Positions 1 through 11,288 of a stretch of 64,000 nt of DNA are shown here, in pieces; the first letter of the stretch is position 1, and the number at the start of each line of letters is the position of its first letter. Source of the DNA: Symbiodinium natans (Eukaryota; Sar; Dinophyceae; Suessiales; Symbiodiniaceae). The notes beneath the pieces are model-generated. The model saw only the letters and a program-made list of their open reading frames with translations, had not been told where the DNA came from and made no database searches. Both the position numbers and the translations under genes were made by a program. The stretch covers positions 410,673-474,672 of the forward strand of contig CAJNDS010002349.1 of the NCBI GenBank assembly GCA_905221605.1, given 5' to 3'.

Positions 1-1896
1 AGTTCCTGGCCAGGACAGCGCCGTGAAAGAAGCAAAGGCTCATTCACGTGGTGCTCTTTACTGGTAGCAGTCCTGAAGGACCTCGCTGTGGAGGCCATGC
101 TAAAGTCGATGATCTTTATGATGTGTACATCACCTTAATCCGAGACATCAGGTCTTTATTCCTGTTCTCCAATTCTGACACAATGTCTGAGAAAAAGTTG
201 GGAGCATGGCTATCTGTCTTTGTCATCAGCACATTTTCCAAGGAGAGATCGCGGTGCACCTCATCACAGGCGTGATGCAGAGGCACCTCCATGGCGCTTA
301 GGATCACTGCCCGCTACGTGCCCAAAGGTCCACACGATGCCAAAGTCGTGCAGCTGTTGGATGCCCTCCATCAGCTGGCGAGCGATGGGCTGAACTACCT
401 GTGAAAGGAACCCCCCATGCACCAAAGAGCCGGAGGCACTGTGAAAGTTTCTGAGCCCAGCACTATCTCCCTTTCGTGTCCTGGCGCTACGCCACCCTGT
501 CCGGGGCTCCATGTAGTGGCCATGGCATCTGCTATGTGCATCCCGTGCATGCGCTTGCGCGAGCGCCAGAAGCCTCGCACCAGGAGAACAGGTCCCCTTC
601 TGTCGCAAAGGTTGTTACAACCTGGCTGACGCGAAGCTCTGCAACTACCCACTGATTCACATTGCCATGTTTCTATGAGACATGGCTCGTTTCTCTCTAC
701 TGCAGCAGAAGCGGTCACAAGAAGCTTATGTTCCGAAAAGTGCCAATCATCTAACCAATTCTGCCATTTTGCACTTCTCCCTCGCATGCATTCTATGGGA
801 TCTGGGATTCTGAGGAAGCGGCATATGTGTGCTCCACGTCCCGGTAGACACCCAGCAATTCGCAGGCGTAAGGGAATCCCACGTCGTTCAAGAATCTTAC
901 ACATCCAAGGTCCTGGCGCGTGAAGCGATGAGTTTCATGTTGCACTTCAGATCACTCGTAGACGCATTTGACAGGCTTCTGACAGGTTCATCAATTCAAC
1001 CGAAAAACCCTGAGCAGAGCTTTTTGGTCCTGCCACGGTAGCTCCGTCTCCGATGGGTGGTCGATGACGAAGTTCGTGTGGCTAGTGCCAACCCACCTGT
1101 AGACAAGTACGTGTACCATGTCGCTTGCACCGCACTGCTCTCATGGATTCTCCCAGAAATTCTCACATCACTCACTCCGGGGCGGCCCGGAAAAAAACAC
1201 CCACAGCAAGGCCCTTTTGGATTCTCATGGCATCTGGCTGCTGACTCTCACTCCCACGCTTGTTCAGCAAATCGAGGGCTCCCTCCCTTCTCCCGCTTGC
1301 ACTTGCCGCGTCAAACCTCCTCCCCGTTTTCGTCAAATACAAAGCAAAACATCAAAGAATCAGGGCCAAAGTCAGAGAAATTGCCTCGATGAGATCTTGG
1401 TTTTCACGAGTCCCCATAAGCCTGAGTCGGGGCTTGCGGGTTCTTCGGCCTGACGTTTAGGAGACTGCACAGGGGCACGAGAGAGCGTTCTTACGAAAGC
1501 CCCCGAACGAGAGAAAAAAGAAAAAAACACCTAAAAAAAAGTCCCCACTCAGTGCCCCTTGTGTAGCATCCCATTTTCTGGCTCTTCTTCGGCAGGCTTT
1601 TTTTCGTCAGCACCCGGAGCCCGGAGAAGTGATGTTTAGAACACGAAGAGCCTTTCTGAGAGGAAGGGTTGCACAATCACGAGGCACAAGCATGAGAAGC
1701 ATTCACTGCAAAGCAATGGCGCGGTGCCTGTTCGGCATGATTTTCACCTTAGAAAAACACAAGAGACGTCCCGGCAAAACTGTGATGGCTACAAACTAGA
1801 GAGCACAGTCCGCTTGTGACTTTTTTGCGCTCTCAGTGGCTGCAACTAACCTGTTGTCATCTTTGTCTTTCATGAGCACGACCTCGCGCACGGACT
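1..1896 (-). CDS. Protein kinase gene, 3' part, partial at window edge
   Basis: Four exons on the minus strand read as a protein kinase catalytic domain. Exon 1851-1896 gives SVREVVLMKDKDDN, resembling the first N-lobe strands. Exon about 811-895 gives FPYACELLGVYRDVEHTY, the strand 4-5/hinge region. Exon 336-438 gives the helix before the catalytic loop, ending QLMEGIQQLHDFGI. Exon 196-259 (3' end approximate) opens with VHRDLSLENVLM, the catalytic loop (Asp acts as base, Asn binds metal). Exon 62-133 gives KIIDFSMAS, the metal-binding loop. The third residue of the DFG motif is Ser here. The order is right for a gene running leftwards, and 336-438 joins 259 in phase (GT donor). The ATP-site Lys exon was not found, and the C-lobe lies beyond base 1. 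The family (Ser/Thr type) is inferred from HRDLxxEN; the substrate is unknown. Confidence 0.8.
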
Positions 1897-4272
1897 CTGC
1901 AGGCAGATCTCATGATGTCAATAGTCCGACACGCCTGTCCCCGGTTTCGGGTGGCATCCTGCAGCTTTCTAATGACCTCCGTGTGGCTCATGTGGCTGTC
2001 AATAGTCACGAAGCAGTCACAACCAAAACCAGGCCTCGAAGCGGCTCGAGGGCCAGTCCCGCACCTGCAACCAGAGCGTGCGAAACAAGGTGTGCAAGGC
2101 AAATGCGGCTCATGTGTGAACTTAGCCAATGCGAGAACGAAACCAAAGAACGCATTAAATAGTAATAATGCAAGTGAATACGCGTGATTTTACGATTAGT
2201 GCGTGAATGTTAGTGCGTGAATGTATGAGCGAAGTACGAACTGACTTACAAGGAGTGAATACAATGAACGAACGCGTGAAGTAAATTAAAATGTGAACGA
2301 AACTAACCAAGATATTACATTATAGCTCATATTACGCGTGCAATAACAATAAAGTAGTGAGCACGCAGATACACGTTCACCAAGCCTTATAAGATATAGA
2401 CCCTTGGGGGTGATACCAAAAGCCTGTTGAAAGAAGCTAACCTGTCAAGATAATACGGTGAGAGAAGAAAACCATTAACAGGGGCTTATGGTTGACCTTA
2501 AAGACCATATAAGTTTACATTATTAAATTGTTAAATTGTAAGGAACGAAGAGACGCACGAGTTATTGCGGCCCTCATAATGTAAAAATAAATTTCTCGGC
2601 CGCTATAGTACTATTACAAGAAAGGTAAACGGAACACGGCTCCTCATGCGGCTTATGCAGCCGTCCCGTCTGACATTTCTGACTCTGAAAATCTCATGGG
2701 GGGCCTCTTTGGAATCGTAGCCTTGATGAAGCGCTTTCGGGGCTTTGACATGTCCGTCGTCCACGTCATCCTCTCCAAGGTCACAACTTTTGAGTCTGCG
2801 ACCGAACACGCGCTTGCGAAGCTCTTACTTTCTCTGAGGCCAGCGCGAGGTCGTCGGATTCAGAATCCTCTCGGGAGCACGCAGCGTGTGACAAGGAAAC
2901 CACCCAGTTGCTGTCAGCCAAGGTGCCGGGTAAGGATTTGTCAGTCGTGACCCATAGGAATAGGAGGATGCCGCACCTGTTCCGAAAAAGCGTTGTGCGG
3001 TCAGCGTTTCACTTCTTATGCTTAGCCACCACTGGATTGAGGCGTGCCCTTTGAATACCGCTCCGCGAACGAGCACTAGGTAGCAATTGTCAGCAGCATT
3101 ACAGTGCCTCAATGTCCGCTTCCGAAGGACGAAGCTGTTAGCAGTTGAGCGAACTAATGCGCGCATGTCTAGTGTTCATGAGGCACCAGTTTCTTGAGGT
3201 GTGAAGCTGGGTCATGAGGCACAGAAGGCACAGCAATGCTTGCTGCTGGCATGCAGCTCCCTTCTGGTCCAGCATCAAATCGTGCTGAGTCATTTTCCAT
3301 TCTGCCTGAATAAGCTGGCATAAGTCACAAGCAGTGGCCGGGCAATCATTTAACGATGCAGCCACGATGAAGGTCCAGGGACGGGGGTGTTTGGATGTAC
3401 GATGTTTCCGTAGGTCCCGTTTTCATATGCTTCAAGACACGAAAACGAGCCCACACTCTTTGTGGCGTGCTTGCATGCTTTTCGGGTAGGACACGACAGC
3501 CATACCAGACAATGCAACGCGACATGTTTCCGACATGTGAAAAGCGTCACGGGCTCGCCAAGTTCCGTTCCAAGGGGGGGGGGGGGGGGTTGTGACCAGT
3601 CCGGACGCTTTCAGAATCTAACCCACGAATCGCAACCCAAGCTCCGGCGTTGCGATAGTGCTGTCGCTGCTGCCAATGAAAAAAATGTTCGGGTCATTGT
3701 TGGCGCAACAAAATTCGTGCCGTGCACCGCGGTTAAACCACAAAAATGAAAAATATGATAAAGCAAATCGCGGAGGCGACACAAAAACAAACACACCGAG
3801 GTGGTCGGCACTCGCGAACACCGTACCACCCCGAAAGATTCCGGGCACCGCAGCGCACCCCAGGCATCAAAATTGAAAGTAGGAACGCCATGGTGCGGAA
3901 AACGAAAAGTACGATATCACAGGCACTGGGCCCACGATCTGGGCTTCTCATCAGAGGAAGCGCAGGGTCATCCCCCCTCCCGCTACATTTCGCCCCCCCC
4001 CCCCCCTCTGCCTCTACTCTCGTCACTTCTCGTCCTGGGGTTGCTGGGCGTTGAGATACCAGACGTAATGGAAACCCTCTTTCGCTCGCTCCTGGTACCC
4101 CCCTTGAAGGGTATTTGCCGAGAACTCATCCCATCGGTGGCCTTTCTTGACGTCCCTCCTCAGAATGCACGCTCTTGTGCGCATGTCCGTTGGGCCGATG
4201 GCGGCTTTGCAGGCCACCCCTTCAAGGCACAGATGGCCGTGCTCCGATTGTGTTCGGCCCGAGTGTACTCAC
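1897..4272. other. Intergenic or intronic stretch with AT-rich block
   Basis: No recognisable gene. About 2160-2620 is distinctly AT-rich against its surroundings and repeats words such as GTGCGTGAATGT. A G-run of about 14 lies at 3579-3592 and a C-run at 3991-4006. A minus-strand reading near 2640-2790 (GHVKAPKALHQGYDSKEAPH) looks protein-like and could be an upstream kinase exon, but no join supports it. Confidence 0.4.
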
Positions 4273-4923
4273 CGGATTCTCGGCTCCCGTTTTCCCCAGA
4301 CTTGATATCTCTCTCTGCTTCTTCTACTCCTTCTTCTTCGCCCGGGCCTTCTGCTCTCTGACTCCTCTTCTTGTGCTGCTTCTTCTGCAGGGCTTGATGC
4401 TCGCGCTCTCGCTCCCCGTCTCTCTCTGCGCCATTCTCTCTTTGCAGGGCACTCACCATTCCCTACAGAGCGGCGAGACAAGAAACAAGTATACTGTCGC
4501 CAAGATGTGAAGCAGCGCCGAGAGCGAAGTGGGCCTCCCGAGGTCCGATAGCTGGCCGGGTCAGCGGCCATTGCTGCCTGAACCTTTCCGTCCACTCGCT
4601 CCACGAAACAACAGCTTTGCTCTCGCGCTCTCCCTCTCTCTCTCTCGCTCTCTCCGTCTCTCTCGCTTGGGCCTCTTGAAACTTGGCATGGGCCTTCTGA
4701 AATACCTCGGGTCACAGCAGACGCAGAGACAGAGAGAGACAGAGAGAGACAGAGAGAGACAGAGAGATAGAAGGAGAGAAGGAGAGACAGAGTGAGAGGC
4801 GGAGGGAGAAAGGAGAGAGAGGCAGAAACAAAGAGCGGAGCGTCCATGAAATGCACAAGCACGAGCCTGAAGGGCCTGGAGGGCATGGCCATCCACGATT
4901 TGGCTCTCCTGGACAGACTCTTG
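4273..4923 (-). CDS. Candidate exons of an Arg/Glu/Ser-rich protein
   Basis: Two minus-strand exons join in open phase. Exon 4495-4696 follows ATTTCAG and ends before GTATAC. Exon 4273-4462 follows CTGTAG and ends at a strong donor, GGTGAGT. Together they give about 130 residues: an Arg/Glu repeat partly encoded by a (GA)n tract, then VVSWSEWTERFRQQW, then an Arg/Ser/Glu-rich stretch. A possible upstream exon starting at 4923 gives QESVQESQIVDGHALQALQA. The function is not recognised. The composition would suit an RNA-processing or coiled-coil protein, but low-complexity DNA can mimic that. The splice sites are the best support. Confidence 0.4.
4632..4830. repeat. (CT)n/(GA)n microsatellite-rich stretch
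   Basis: CT-rich from about 4632 to 4662, then repeated GAGAGACA units from about 4727 to 4825. Part of it is inside the candidate Arg/Glu exon. Confidence 0.85.
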
Positions 4924-5616
4924 CTGCAAGACAGCGGAGCCAGTCACGAAAAGAAAATCTAAGGGCCTCTGGAATGGGTGGCTCCTGGAAAATGCAAGAA
5001 CTTCAAAGAAGGAGACATTTTGCAAAGATCATGTCACTACGATGAAAGCAAGCCAAGTCCTGGCCGCTCTGATCCTCGGAATCAGGCGCTTCCATGTCCC
5101 TTTGACCCTGTTGGACCCTACTGATCGAATGCAGGCTCCAACCTGTGCGGGATTGTTGAAGATGCCGGGAATATGTGGAGGAAATCTTGACCTCATGCTA
5201 AGTCCCCACTCCTTCCAACGACATTAACGTCGAGGTCTTCTAAACTTCTAACTCAGGAGCTGACAAGAAAGGCTTGCCACCGATGGCAAAGTAGTCCATT
5301 TCAATCCATGCAGAGGTCAGCCCGAGCCGAAGCTCAACTGTACCCCTACTATTGAGCGATTGCCCTCGTTGAGCCCAAAAGGAAACATTCGCTGTGCCTT
5401 TGCGAGAAACAAGGATCAAAGCTGCCATGCCGCTGGAAATCCTCGTAACCGTGAACTAGCGCTTGGAAGCTCACATCGAGAAAACACAAAAAGCCAAAGT
5501 GCTTAGAGCACCGCTGTGGCCATTGGGGGAGTGCTGATGCGACCCACATGTGCGGCTGACCAGAAAAAACAGAAAGGAGAACGGGGAGGGGGGGAGGGGG
5601 AGCCATCTTCTTACCG

Positions 5617-5735
5617 CAACCCCCCCTGGGCCATATCACGGACTCGAACCCATACCCTTTTTGCCAAAAGCCCACACACCACCACCGGAAACTCAACCAG
5701 ACGACCTATTATTTTGGAACAGGCCCCGAACCCAT
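5617..5735 (-). mobile_element. tRNA-derived SINE candidate
   Basis: On the minus strand, 5650-5640 reads GGTTCGAGTCC, an exact match to the RNA polymerase III B-box consensus GGTTCGANNCC. About 49 nt upstream, 5699-5687 reads TGGTTGAGTTTCC, an A-box-like sequence, and this spacing is typical of tRNA genes. The segment does not fold into a proper cloverleaf: the T-stem does not pair and no clean anticodon arm is present. It is therefore better read as a tRNA-derived short interspersed element or a relic. The far end is undefined. Confidence 0.4.
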
Positions 5736-5844
5736 TCCCTTACAGCAAAAAACGCAACAGACCCAGCAGAACGCAACCTAAACTTGAGCGCTGCGATTGA
5801 AGCGTCGGAAGCAACAAGGAACGTGATGTGGCACTGCTTCGAGA

Positions 5845-5925
5845 GAGAGACGAGAGCGACGAGAGAGACAAGAGAGACGAGAGAGACGAGCGAAACGAGA
5901 GAGACGAGAGAGACAAGAGAGCGCG
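5845..5925. repeat. ACGAGAGAG tandem tract
   Basis: Imperfect tandem GAGAGACGAGAGAGACGA units. They encode Asp-Glu-Arg repeats in one frame and Ser/Leu runs in the other, so ORFs here are not evidence of genes. Confidence 0.85.
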
Positions 5926-6117
5926 AAAGAGACTTGCAATTGTCAACGGGTATCGGGCTCCTTCCTGGCCGCCACCCCCTTGTTCTGTGGGACCCCCCCA
6001 CCAAAGCCGCTTTGGAGGAGCTGCAAACCGATGCCATGGAGGGTCAGGCCTGTTGGCGGCTCCTAGAAAGGAGCGACTCAAATCAAGGCTCAGGGGGAGG
6101 GGTGCAAGGAATAGGGT

Positions 6118-6175
6118 TGAGGAATTAAGGTTTAGGCCTTAAGCCCTAAAAGCCCTAAAGCCCGAAAAACCCGCT
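6118..6175. repeat. Degenerate CCCTAAA telomere-like motif cluster
   Basis: GCCCTAAAAGCCCTAAAG followed by CCCGAAAAACCC. Several close matches to the plant-type telomere heptamer TTTAGGG (complement CCCTAAA), which dinoflagellates are reported to share. Too short and degenerate to be an active telomere. Confidence 0.35.
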
Positions 6176-7795
6176 CAACACTGTAAGCCCTTCCGTAGGA
6201 AGACCCGAACTTGAGAGACCTCACTGGACTTGGACACCTGGGAGAATCACAAGAAAACAAACCAAAAACTCGTTTTCTTTCAAGCATAGTGAAGCAAACC
6301 ATATCTGACAAGGCCCAATACAAGCTGAGGGGGTGCATCGCAGTGGGACACGTCTCCTTGGCTCAATTCTCTTGACTCTGAGGCTGTTGTTTTGTTTGAG
6401 GGGGCGGGGGTGCAAAGGTGGGGGATACCAACAAACGCAACAACAGCGCCCAAAGAAAAGTCCGACAAGTTCCCGGGCCCGCGTGCCTCCAGAAGATGAA
6501 GCGCCTCACTCCTAGAGCCTAAAAAAGCGCACAGCCCTGAATCCTTAAACCCAAATACCCTCAACAAGAAGACGAACCCTCGAGCACCTGCACCCCAAAC
6601 CCCGAAAAGCTGTCTTTGAGAGGGGTTTGAGGTCTAGGGGTTTCGACGCTCACGCTCCACAACCAGCCGAGCTTTGCCGCATCAGCCACTCCTACGGCAC
6701 AGGTTGGAGGGACCTGGCAGATAAGCGGACAAGCGATGGCCAACACAAGAGGCGGCTGCTCATGGTTCTAACCCGTTTGTTGGCCTGGAGTCGCCGCGAG
6801 TTTGTTTTTACTATGCCTGAGACTGCGACTGATCTCCACAAGATGGTGCAGAAACCCCGGTGGCCCTTCCCTCCGACGTCCTGACGTTCGTGCTTCAGTG
6901 AGCTGAGAAGAATGCCCCCTAATCCGCCGACCCTGCTCTTGGGGTCGAGCGCCGGGGAAGCCCTGTGCATGGACCGGATAGTTCTTGCAAAATGGCTTGT
7001 TAAACTGAAAAAAGCCTTGCTCCCGCCATCCGTTCATCCTGGCAACTCCCCCCGTTCCCGGACCCCCTCACCTGGAACCACCCCGCCCTCATCTGCGACT
7101 CCCCCCCGAAAAAAACGTTTTACCACGACACGAATGGCATGAACGAATGGTTTGAGACCCCCAACAAAAAACCAGATTACCCCGGCCTCCAAGGCCTGGG
7201 GCCCCCCCACGAAAAAAAGAAAACACCAAAAAGCTCGTTTGCGCCTCCCCAGGTCACATGGCTTGCCAAGCCACAAAAAAAAGGCTTGGAACCAAAAAGC
7301 TCCACGGCCGGTACCCCAGCAGTCAGGGAACTTGCAACTCCACTGTTGTCATTCTCAGTTTGCTGGTTCACGTGGCGTGGGCGGGGTGCCCTGCAATTAG
7401 CATGGAAATGACCGTCAAGAGACCGCCTCAGGCTTTTGCTTCTGAGCTTCGGCTTGGAAGACAACTGTCTCGCGTCGGAACAATAACATCGCAAAGCCAT
7501 CACGTGGCACAAGTTTCAAACCTTTGTCTCAGCTGGCATCACTTCCACTCTCAGACACTGCATTTCGCAGTGCGGCGAATGGCGGCTTTCAAAGGGTTGA
7601 AGCCTGGCATGTGGTCAGAGAAGTCAAGGCTGCACACACCGGTGCACATGGGTTCCGGACCAGTGGGCGAAGTCCTGGCAGATCAAAAAGAAGCACAGGT
7701 GGAAGCACAACACTAACAGCCGCCTTTCCGAGTCCCCAAAGCTACTCCGAGCCACGTAGACCTCCCAAGCTGGCTTTGGGGTTCATAGCACGTAC

Positions 7796-8003
7796 CTCGT
7801 GCAACTCACTAAAGTATGGGCCCTGGCAGTTGTAGAGTACTTTTGGCCGTAGCGGTGCGTAACCGCAACCTTTCGAAGCAATTCCAGTCCGACTTTCGCA
7901 GGGCTTTCGACGACTAGCTGGGACGTGAGCCACAAATGGAGCGTCGTCGCCCCGCTCGCGCAGGTAGATGTGGTCACAGAGGCAGTGCGTTGGGATGTTC
8001 ATC
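7796..8003 (-). CDS. Candidate exon pair, possibly BAH-like
   Basis: Exon 7919-8003 follows CTGCCAG and ends before a GC donor. It encodes 28 residues, including CDHIYLRERGDDAPFVAHVP. The pattern (H-x-Y-L-R, acidic turn, P-F-V-A) recalls the first strands of a BAH domain, a chromatin-reader fold. A second exon, 7796-7869, is in phase and ends at CACGAG before GTACGT. Codon choice is GC-rich at third positions. The BAH assignment rests on about 20 residues, so it is only a suggestion. Confidence 0.3.
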
Positions 8004-8776
8004 CTGGCAGCGAAACGTACCAAAAATGTGGCAAATTCTGCCAACTTGGGTGAATAGGAAGAAAAGATAAGCAATGGCCAAAGCAAAAGGCAGCGAAAAC
8101 CCGATAAACGTGGGGGCGCTTACGGGCCCTGGCCAGGTGCAAGCCTGTCCCGCAAAGATTCAGTGCGCTCGGCTTCGCACAGCTCAGCGACAACAAAGGA
8201 GGGTGTCGGCTGTTGCACTCGTTTTTGGTCCTTGTGGGAATCGCAGCGTAGGTGCTCTTCCCCAGCACCTAATTACTCCGAGGTATTCGTTGCGATGCCA
8301 GCAGCGACAACGCCAGCAGCGACACATCGCAAATCTTCATCGCACTTTGGCTGCGGCCATCGGCACCACGGGTGCATCCAAGGTGTAATCCTGGCAGAGG
8401 CGACTCAGAGCTGTTGTGGAAGAGTGAAACAATGCCATGGCCTCGTCTGTTGCAAATTGCAAATTGCTTGAAAGGGTCTTCGGTGCTCTTCCACAACAAC
8501 GCGCGACAACCGAACTGGGCAGATATGTGGAGTGGCTTGTGGCTGAGGCGTCGCTGAAGCTTCGAAGTGCCCCTCCCACTGGGGGGAAAAGGCCTGAATG
8601 CCCAAGGTCCTCTTGACATAAGGGCCGCCAAAACAACCGTGGTACCACGGAATACAGGGGTGTTAAGGAGCCAGGAGTTTCTTCCCATGCAGCAGGGAAG
8701 GCGTCGTAACGTGGATCGAATTTTGTCAGTTGTGGCTGGTCCCACATGTGTCTGGTCTGAGAGGAGCCCGGGAGCC

Positions 8777-8809
8777 CACCCACACACCCACACACCCACA
8801 AACCCACAA

Positions 8810-8905
<96 letters not shown>

Positions 8906-8996
8906 ACCCACACCCACACGCACACGCACACGCACACCCACACCCACACGCACACGCACACGCACACGCACACGCACACGCACAACACCACAAACA
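8777..8996. repeat. (CA)n and (CGCACA)n microsatellite
   Basis: An almost pure CA dinucleotide run from about 8815 to 8903, then CCCACA and CGCACA variants to about 8990. All long ORFs across it are repeat artefacts. Confidence 0.95.
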
Positions 8997-9487
8997 TGTG
9001 ATCAATCCTTGTGGCAGACTCTGAATGGCCCACCTGCAGTCGTTTGAAAGCGAACGTATAAGCGGGCCCCAAGCAGCCACAAGCCCATGAGCGCTTCTTT
9101 GCAACGGGCACAGAATTAAATAAGGAATATCTCTTTTTCTGGGTTTTTTTTTTGGTTGGGGCTTTTGGCTCAGGCCGCGTGCGCATCCCAATTCCTGAAC
9201 GACGACCCTCTGGGTGCTTCCGCGCGGCCCTGTCGCTCTCGCCTAGGCGCCGTGCGCATTCCAAATTGTTCTATTCTTTCTTTTTGGCTCGTTTTCTTGC
9301 CTTTTCCCAGGAAAAGGCTACATTCCCGCTATATTTCCATAGGATTCAGCACGCCGGAAACAGCTACATTCCATCCATATTTTCATAGGATTCATGATAC
9401 TTTTCGTAGGATTTCTTCGAATAGTTTTTTGGGTTTGTGTTCTTGGTTTTTCCTAAGAAAAACAGGCCCCCCCCCCCCATTCGCAAC

Positions 9488-9577
9488 ACACACTGACACA
9501 CATACTGACACACTGACACACTGACACACTGACACACTGACACACTGACACACTGACACACTGACACACTGACACAC
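9488..9577. repeat. 8-bp TGACACAC tandem repeat
   Basis: About ten copies of TGACACAC, followed by a G-rich tract (about 9580-9613) that abuts the left end of the copia element. Confidence 0.9.
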
Positions 9578-9613
9578 ACAGAGGGGGGGAAGGGGGGGGG
9601 AGGGGGGGAGGGG

Positions 9614-9759
9614 TGAAACACTGATGTTACACATCCAGGTGCCTGTCAGTCTCACTTGTCACAATGCATGTTTCCATGTTTGCTGCTCAAGGTTCTAGCA
9701 ATCTAGCCTAGCAGTCTGACTACAGTTGTGCGCCTGTAGCAAAGAGACTCCTGTGTTGC
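9614..9759 (+). repeat. Left terminal direct repeat of copia element
   Basis: Bases 9664-9759 match 21441-21536 over 96 bp with three transitions. The word TGAAACACTGATG at 9614-9626 also precedes the right copy, but here 40 extra bases (9627-9666) separate it from the rest. This is best read as the 5' LTR or its preserved end, placed about 180 bp before the gag start. A primer-binding site was not recognised. Confidence 0.7.
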
Positions 9760-9938
9760 CTGTAGGCCTGCATGCATTAGGCGAGGGTCTGCACGCACAG
9801 GTTATAGCGGAGCTCCCGGGATACCCGGTGTGCTTCACATTTGTGAAGGTAACAGAAGCATCTCCGGCTTACCTCACATTAGTGAAGATAAGCGGAAGAG
9901 GAACTTCCGGGGCTCGATCCGATCCAAGGTACAGAGCC

Positions 9939-11288
9939 ATGGCTAGCCACACTGCTGCGCCTTATGAGACAGACCATGGAGATGAGGATGAATACCTCCA
10001 TGAGAGCTACGCAGTGAACAGAAACAGACACTTAGAAGAGTTGCACCGTCTTTCGTCATTCCAGCAGGTGACCACAAAGGTACCGCCGTCGTGTGATGGG
10101 CGAAGTAGTTGGTTTGCCTCTGAAGATGCAATCGATGACTGGCGCGATATCACAGAGCTAGAGGGAGCCAAAGAAGGACCTGCCCTGCGAAACCGTCTAG
10201 AAGGTGAAGCAGCAATTCACAAGAGGCTTCTGAGAGGAGCGGCCAATGTTTTCCTGTACCGCTTCCAGCAGTTCATGAACTTGCACCGTGGCAGTGGCGA
10301 CATGCTTCGTTGGATTACCAGGTTTCAACTCTCTCTGAACAGAATGCAAGAAGCTTGGAACGACACTTACATTCCCATCATGGACGTGAACAACGCAGAG
10401 GTCAGGGCCTATGTTATGTCTCTTCCCCAAGAAGAACAACAAACAATCACTCCCGAGGAGGTGAATTTGGTGGCACTTGTTTTTGTGTCCCTTTCGGACC
10501 TGACGCAGGATCAGAGACAGGTGTTGACTTCCCTGATGGCCCATCGAAACAGAGTTTTGGCAGATTACGGCCTTGGGGAACTACGTGAAGTTTACCTCGA
10601 AATCTTTTGTACCACAAAGACTTCCGTCGACAATCCTCTCCTCGCCCCTTCCGGACATGGTGGCAGAAAAACCTTCTTGGTACTCGACGAGGGCTACCTG
10701 GACAATAGCGAAGGATATTGGGTCGAGGACGAGGATGATGGCACTGAAGGTTTCCTCGAAGCAGATGAGGATGCTTTCTGGGTCTACGACGATGCGAGCT
10801 ATTCGTGGTTCCAGAGACGTTTCCAAGGAAGTCCAAGGAAGACGAATGAAGAGAGGAGCAAAGGGCCGAAGAAAAGGCAAGAGCAAGGCTCTACCGGCCG
10901 TCGCTTCTTCAAGAAAAAGAAAGGCCCGGACAAATCTCATTTTGCCGATGATCAATCCCAATCCGATGCTTGGCAGAGTGATTGGCAGTGGCAAGAGGCT
11001 TCCTGGGACGAGTATGCCGCGAAGGGCAAAGGCAAGAAAGGGAAGAAGGGCAAATGCAAAGGCAAAGGAGGCAAAGATGGACGTAAGATGATCTCCAATG
11101 ATGGTACTGCAAACCTTGCCGACGAGCCTGCCCAGAATTCCAGCGCAACGATTGCCCATTCGTTTACGGCATCCTCCGTTGGAGAAGCCTACCTCGCACA
11201 GCCTTTGACTCCAGCCTCAATGGCTATGGATCTTGGATGCACGCGTGCGATGGTTTCAAGGGCTTCCGCGCAGAACCTCACTCTGTGA
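9939..11288 (+). CDS. Copia gag with start of protease (outer element)
   Basis: This ORF is open from 9726. The Met at 9939 (ACAGAGCCATGG context) is the likely start because the upstream part lies in LTR/leader DNA. About 450 residues: an N-terminal helical gag region with SLSDLTQDQRQVLTSLMAHR, an acidic segment rich in Tyr/Trp/Asp, then a basic Lys-Gly tail (repeated KGKGKK/KGKCKGKGG) that probably binds RNA in place of a zinc knuckle. It ends with AMDLGCTRAM, the aspartic protease active-site region (Asp-Leu-Gly in place of the usual Asp-Thr/Ser-Gly). The frame stops ten residues later, so the protease is cut off by a frameshift. Confidence 0.85.
   Translation: MASHTAAPYETDHGDEDEYLHESYAVNRNRHLEELHRLSSFQQVTTKVPPSCDGRSSWFASEDAIDDWRDITELEGAKEGPALRNRLEGEAAIHKRLLRGAANVFLYRFQQFMNLHRGSGDMLRWITRFQLSLNRMQEAWNDTYIPIMDVNNAEVRAYVMSLPQEEQQTITPEEVNLVALVFVSLSDLTQDQRQVLTSLMAHRNRVLADYGLGELREVYLEIFCTTKTSVDNPLLAPSGHGGRKTFLVLDEGYLDNSEGYWVEDEDDGTEGFLEADEDAFWVYDDASYSWFQRRFQGSPRKTNEERSKGPKKRQEQGSTGRRFFKKKKGPDKSHFADDQSQSDAWQSDWQWQEASWDEYAAKGKGKKGKKGKCKGKGGKDGRKMISNDGTANLADEPAQNSSATIAHSFTASSVGEAYLAQPLTPASMAMDLGCTRAMVSRASAQNLTL

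Noticed and set aside
4269-4892. Continuous 207-codon minus ORF as one exon
   Set aside because: It runs through a (CT)n tract as Ser/Leu repeats. The two-exon model has proper splice sites and keeps phase.
5617-5735. Intact tRNA gene
   Set aside because: The B box is perfect but the T-stem does not pair and no anticodon or acceptor stem can be drawn.
9150-9175. Relict dinoflagellate spliced-leader sequence (CTTTTGGCTCAGG)
   Set aside because: Only 11-12 bases resemble the end of the leader; the rest of the 22-nt leader is absent.
8269-9264. 331-codon and 284-codon minus ORFs
   Set aside because: Open only because of the CA/CGCACA microsatellite; the flanking residues match nothing and shift between frames.
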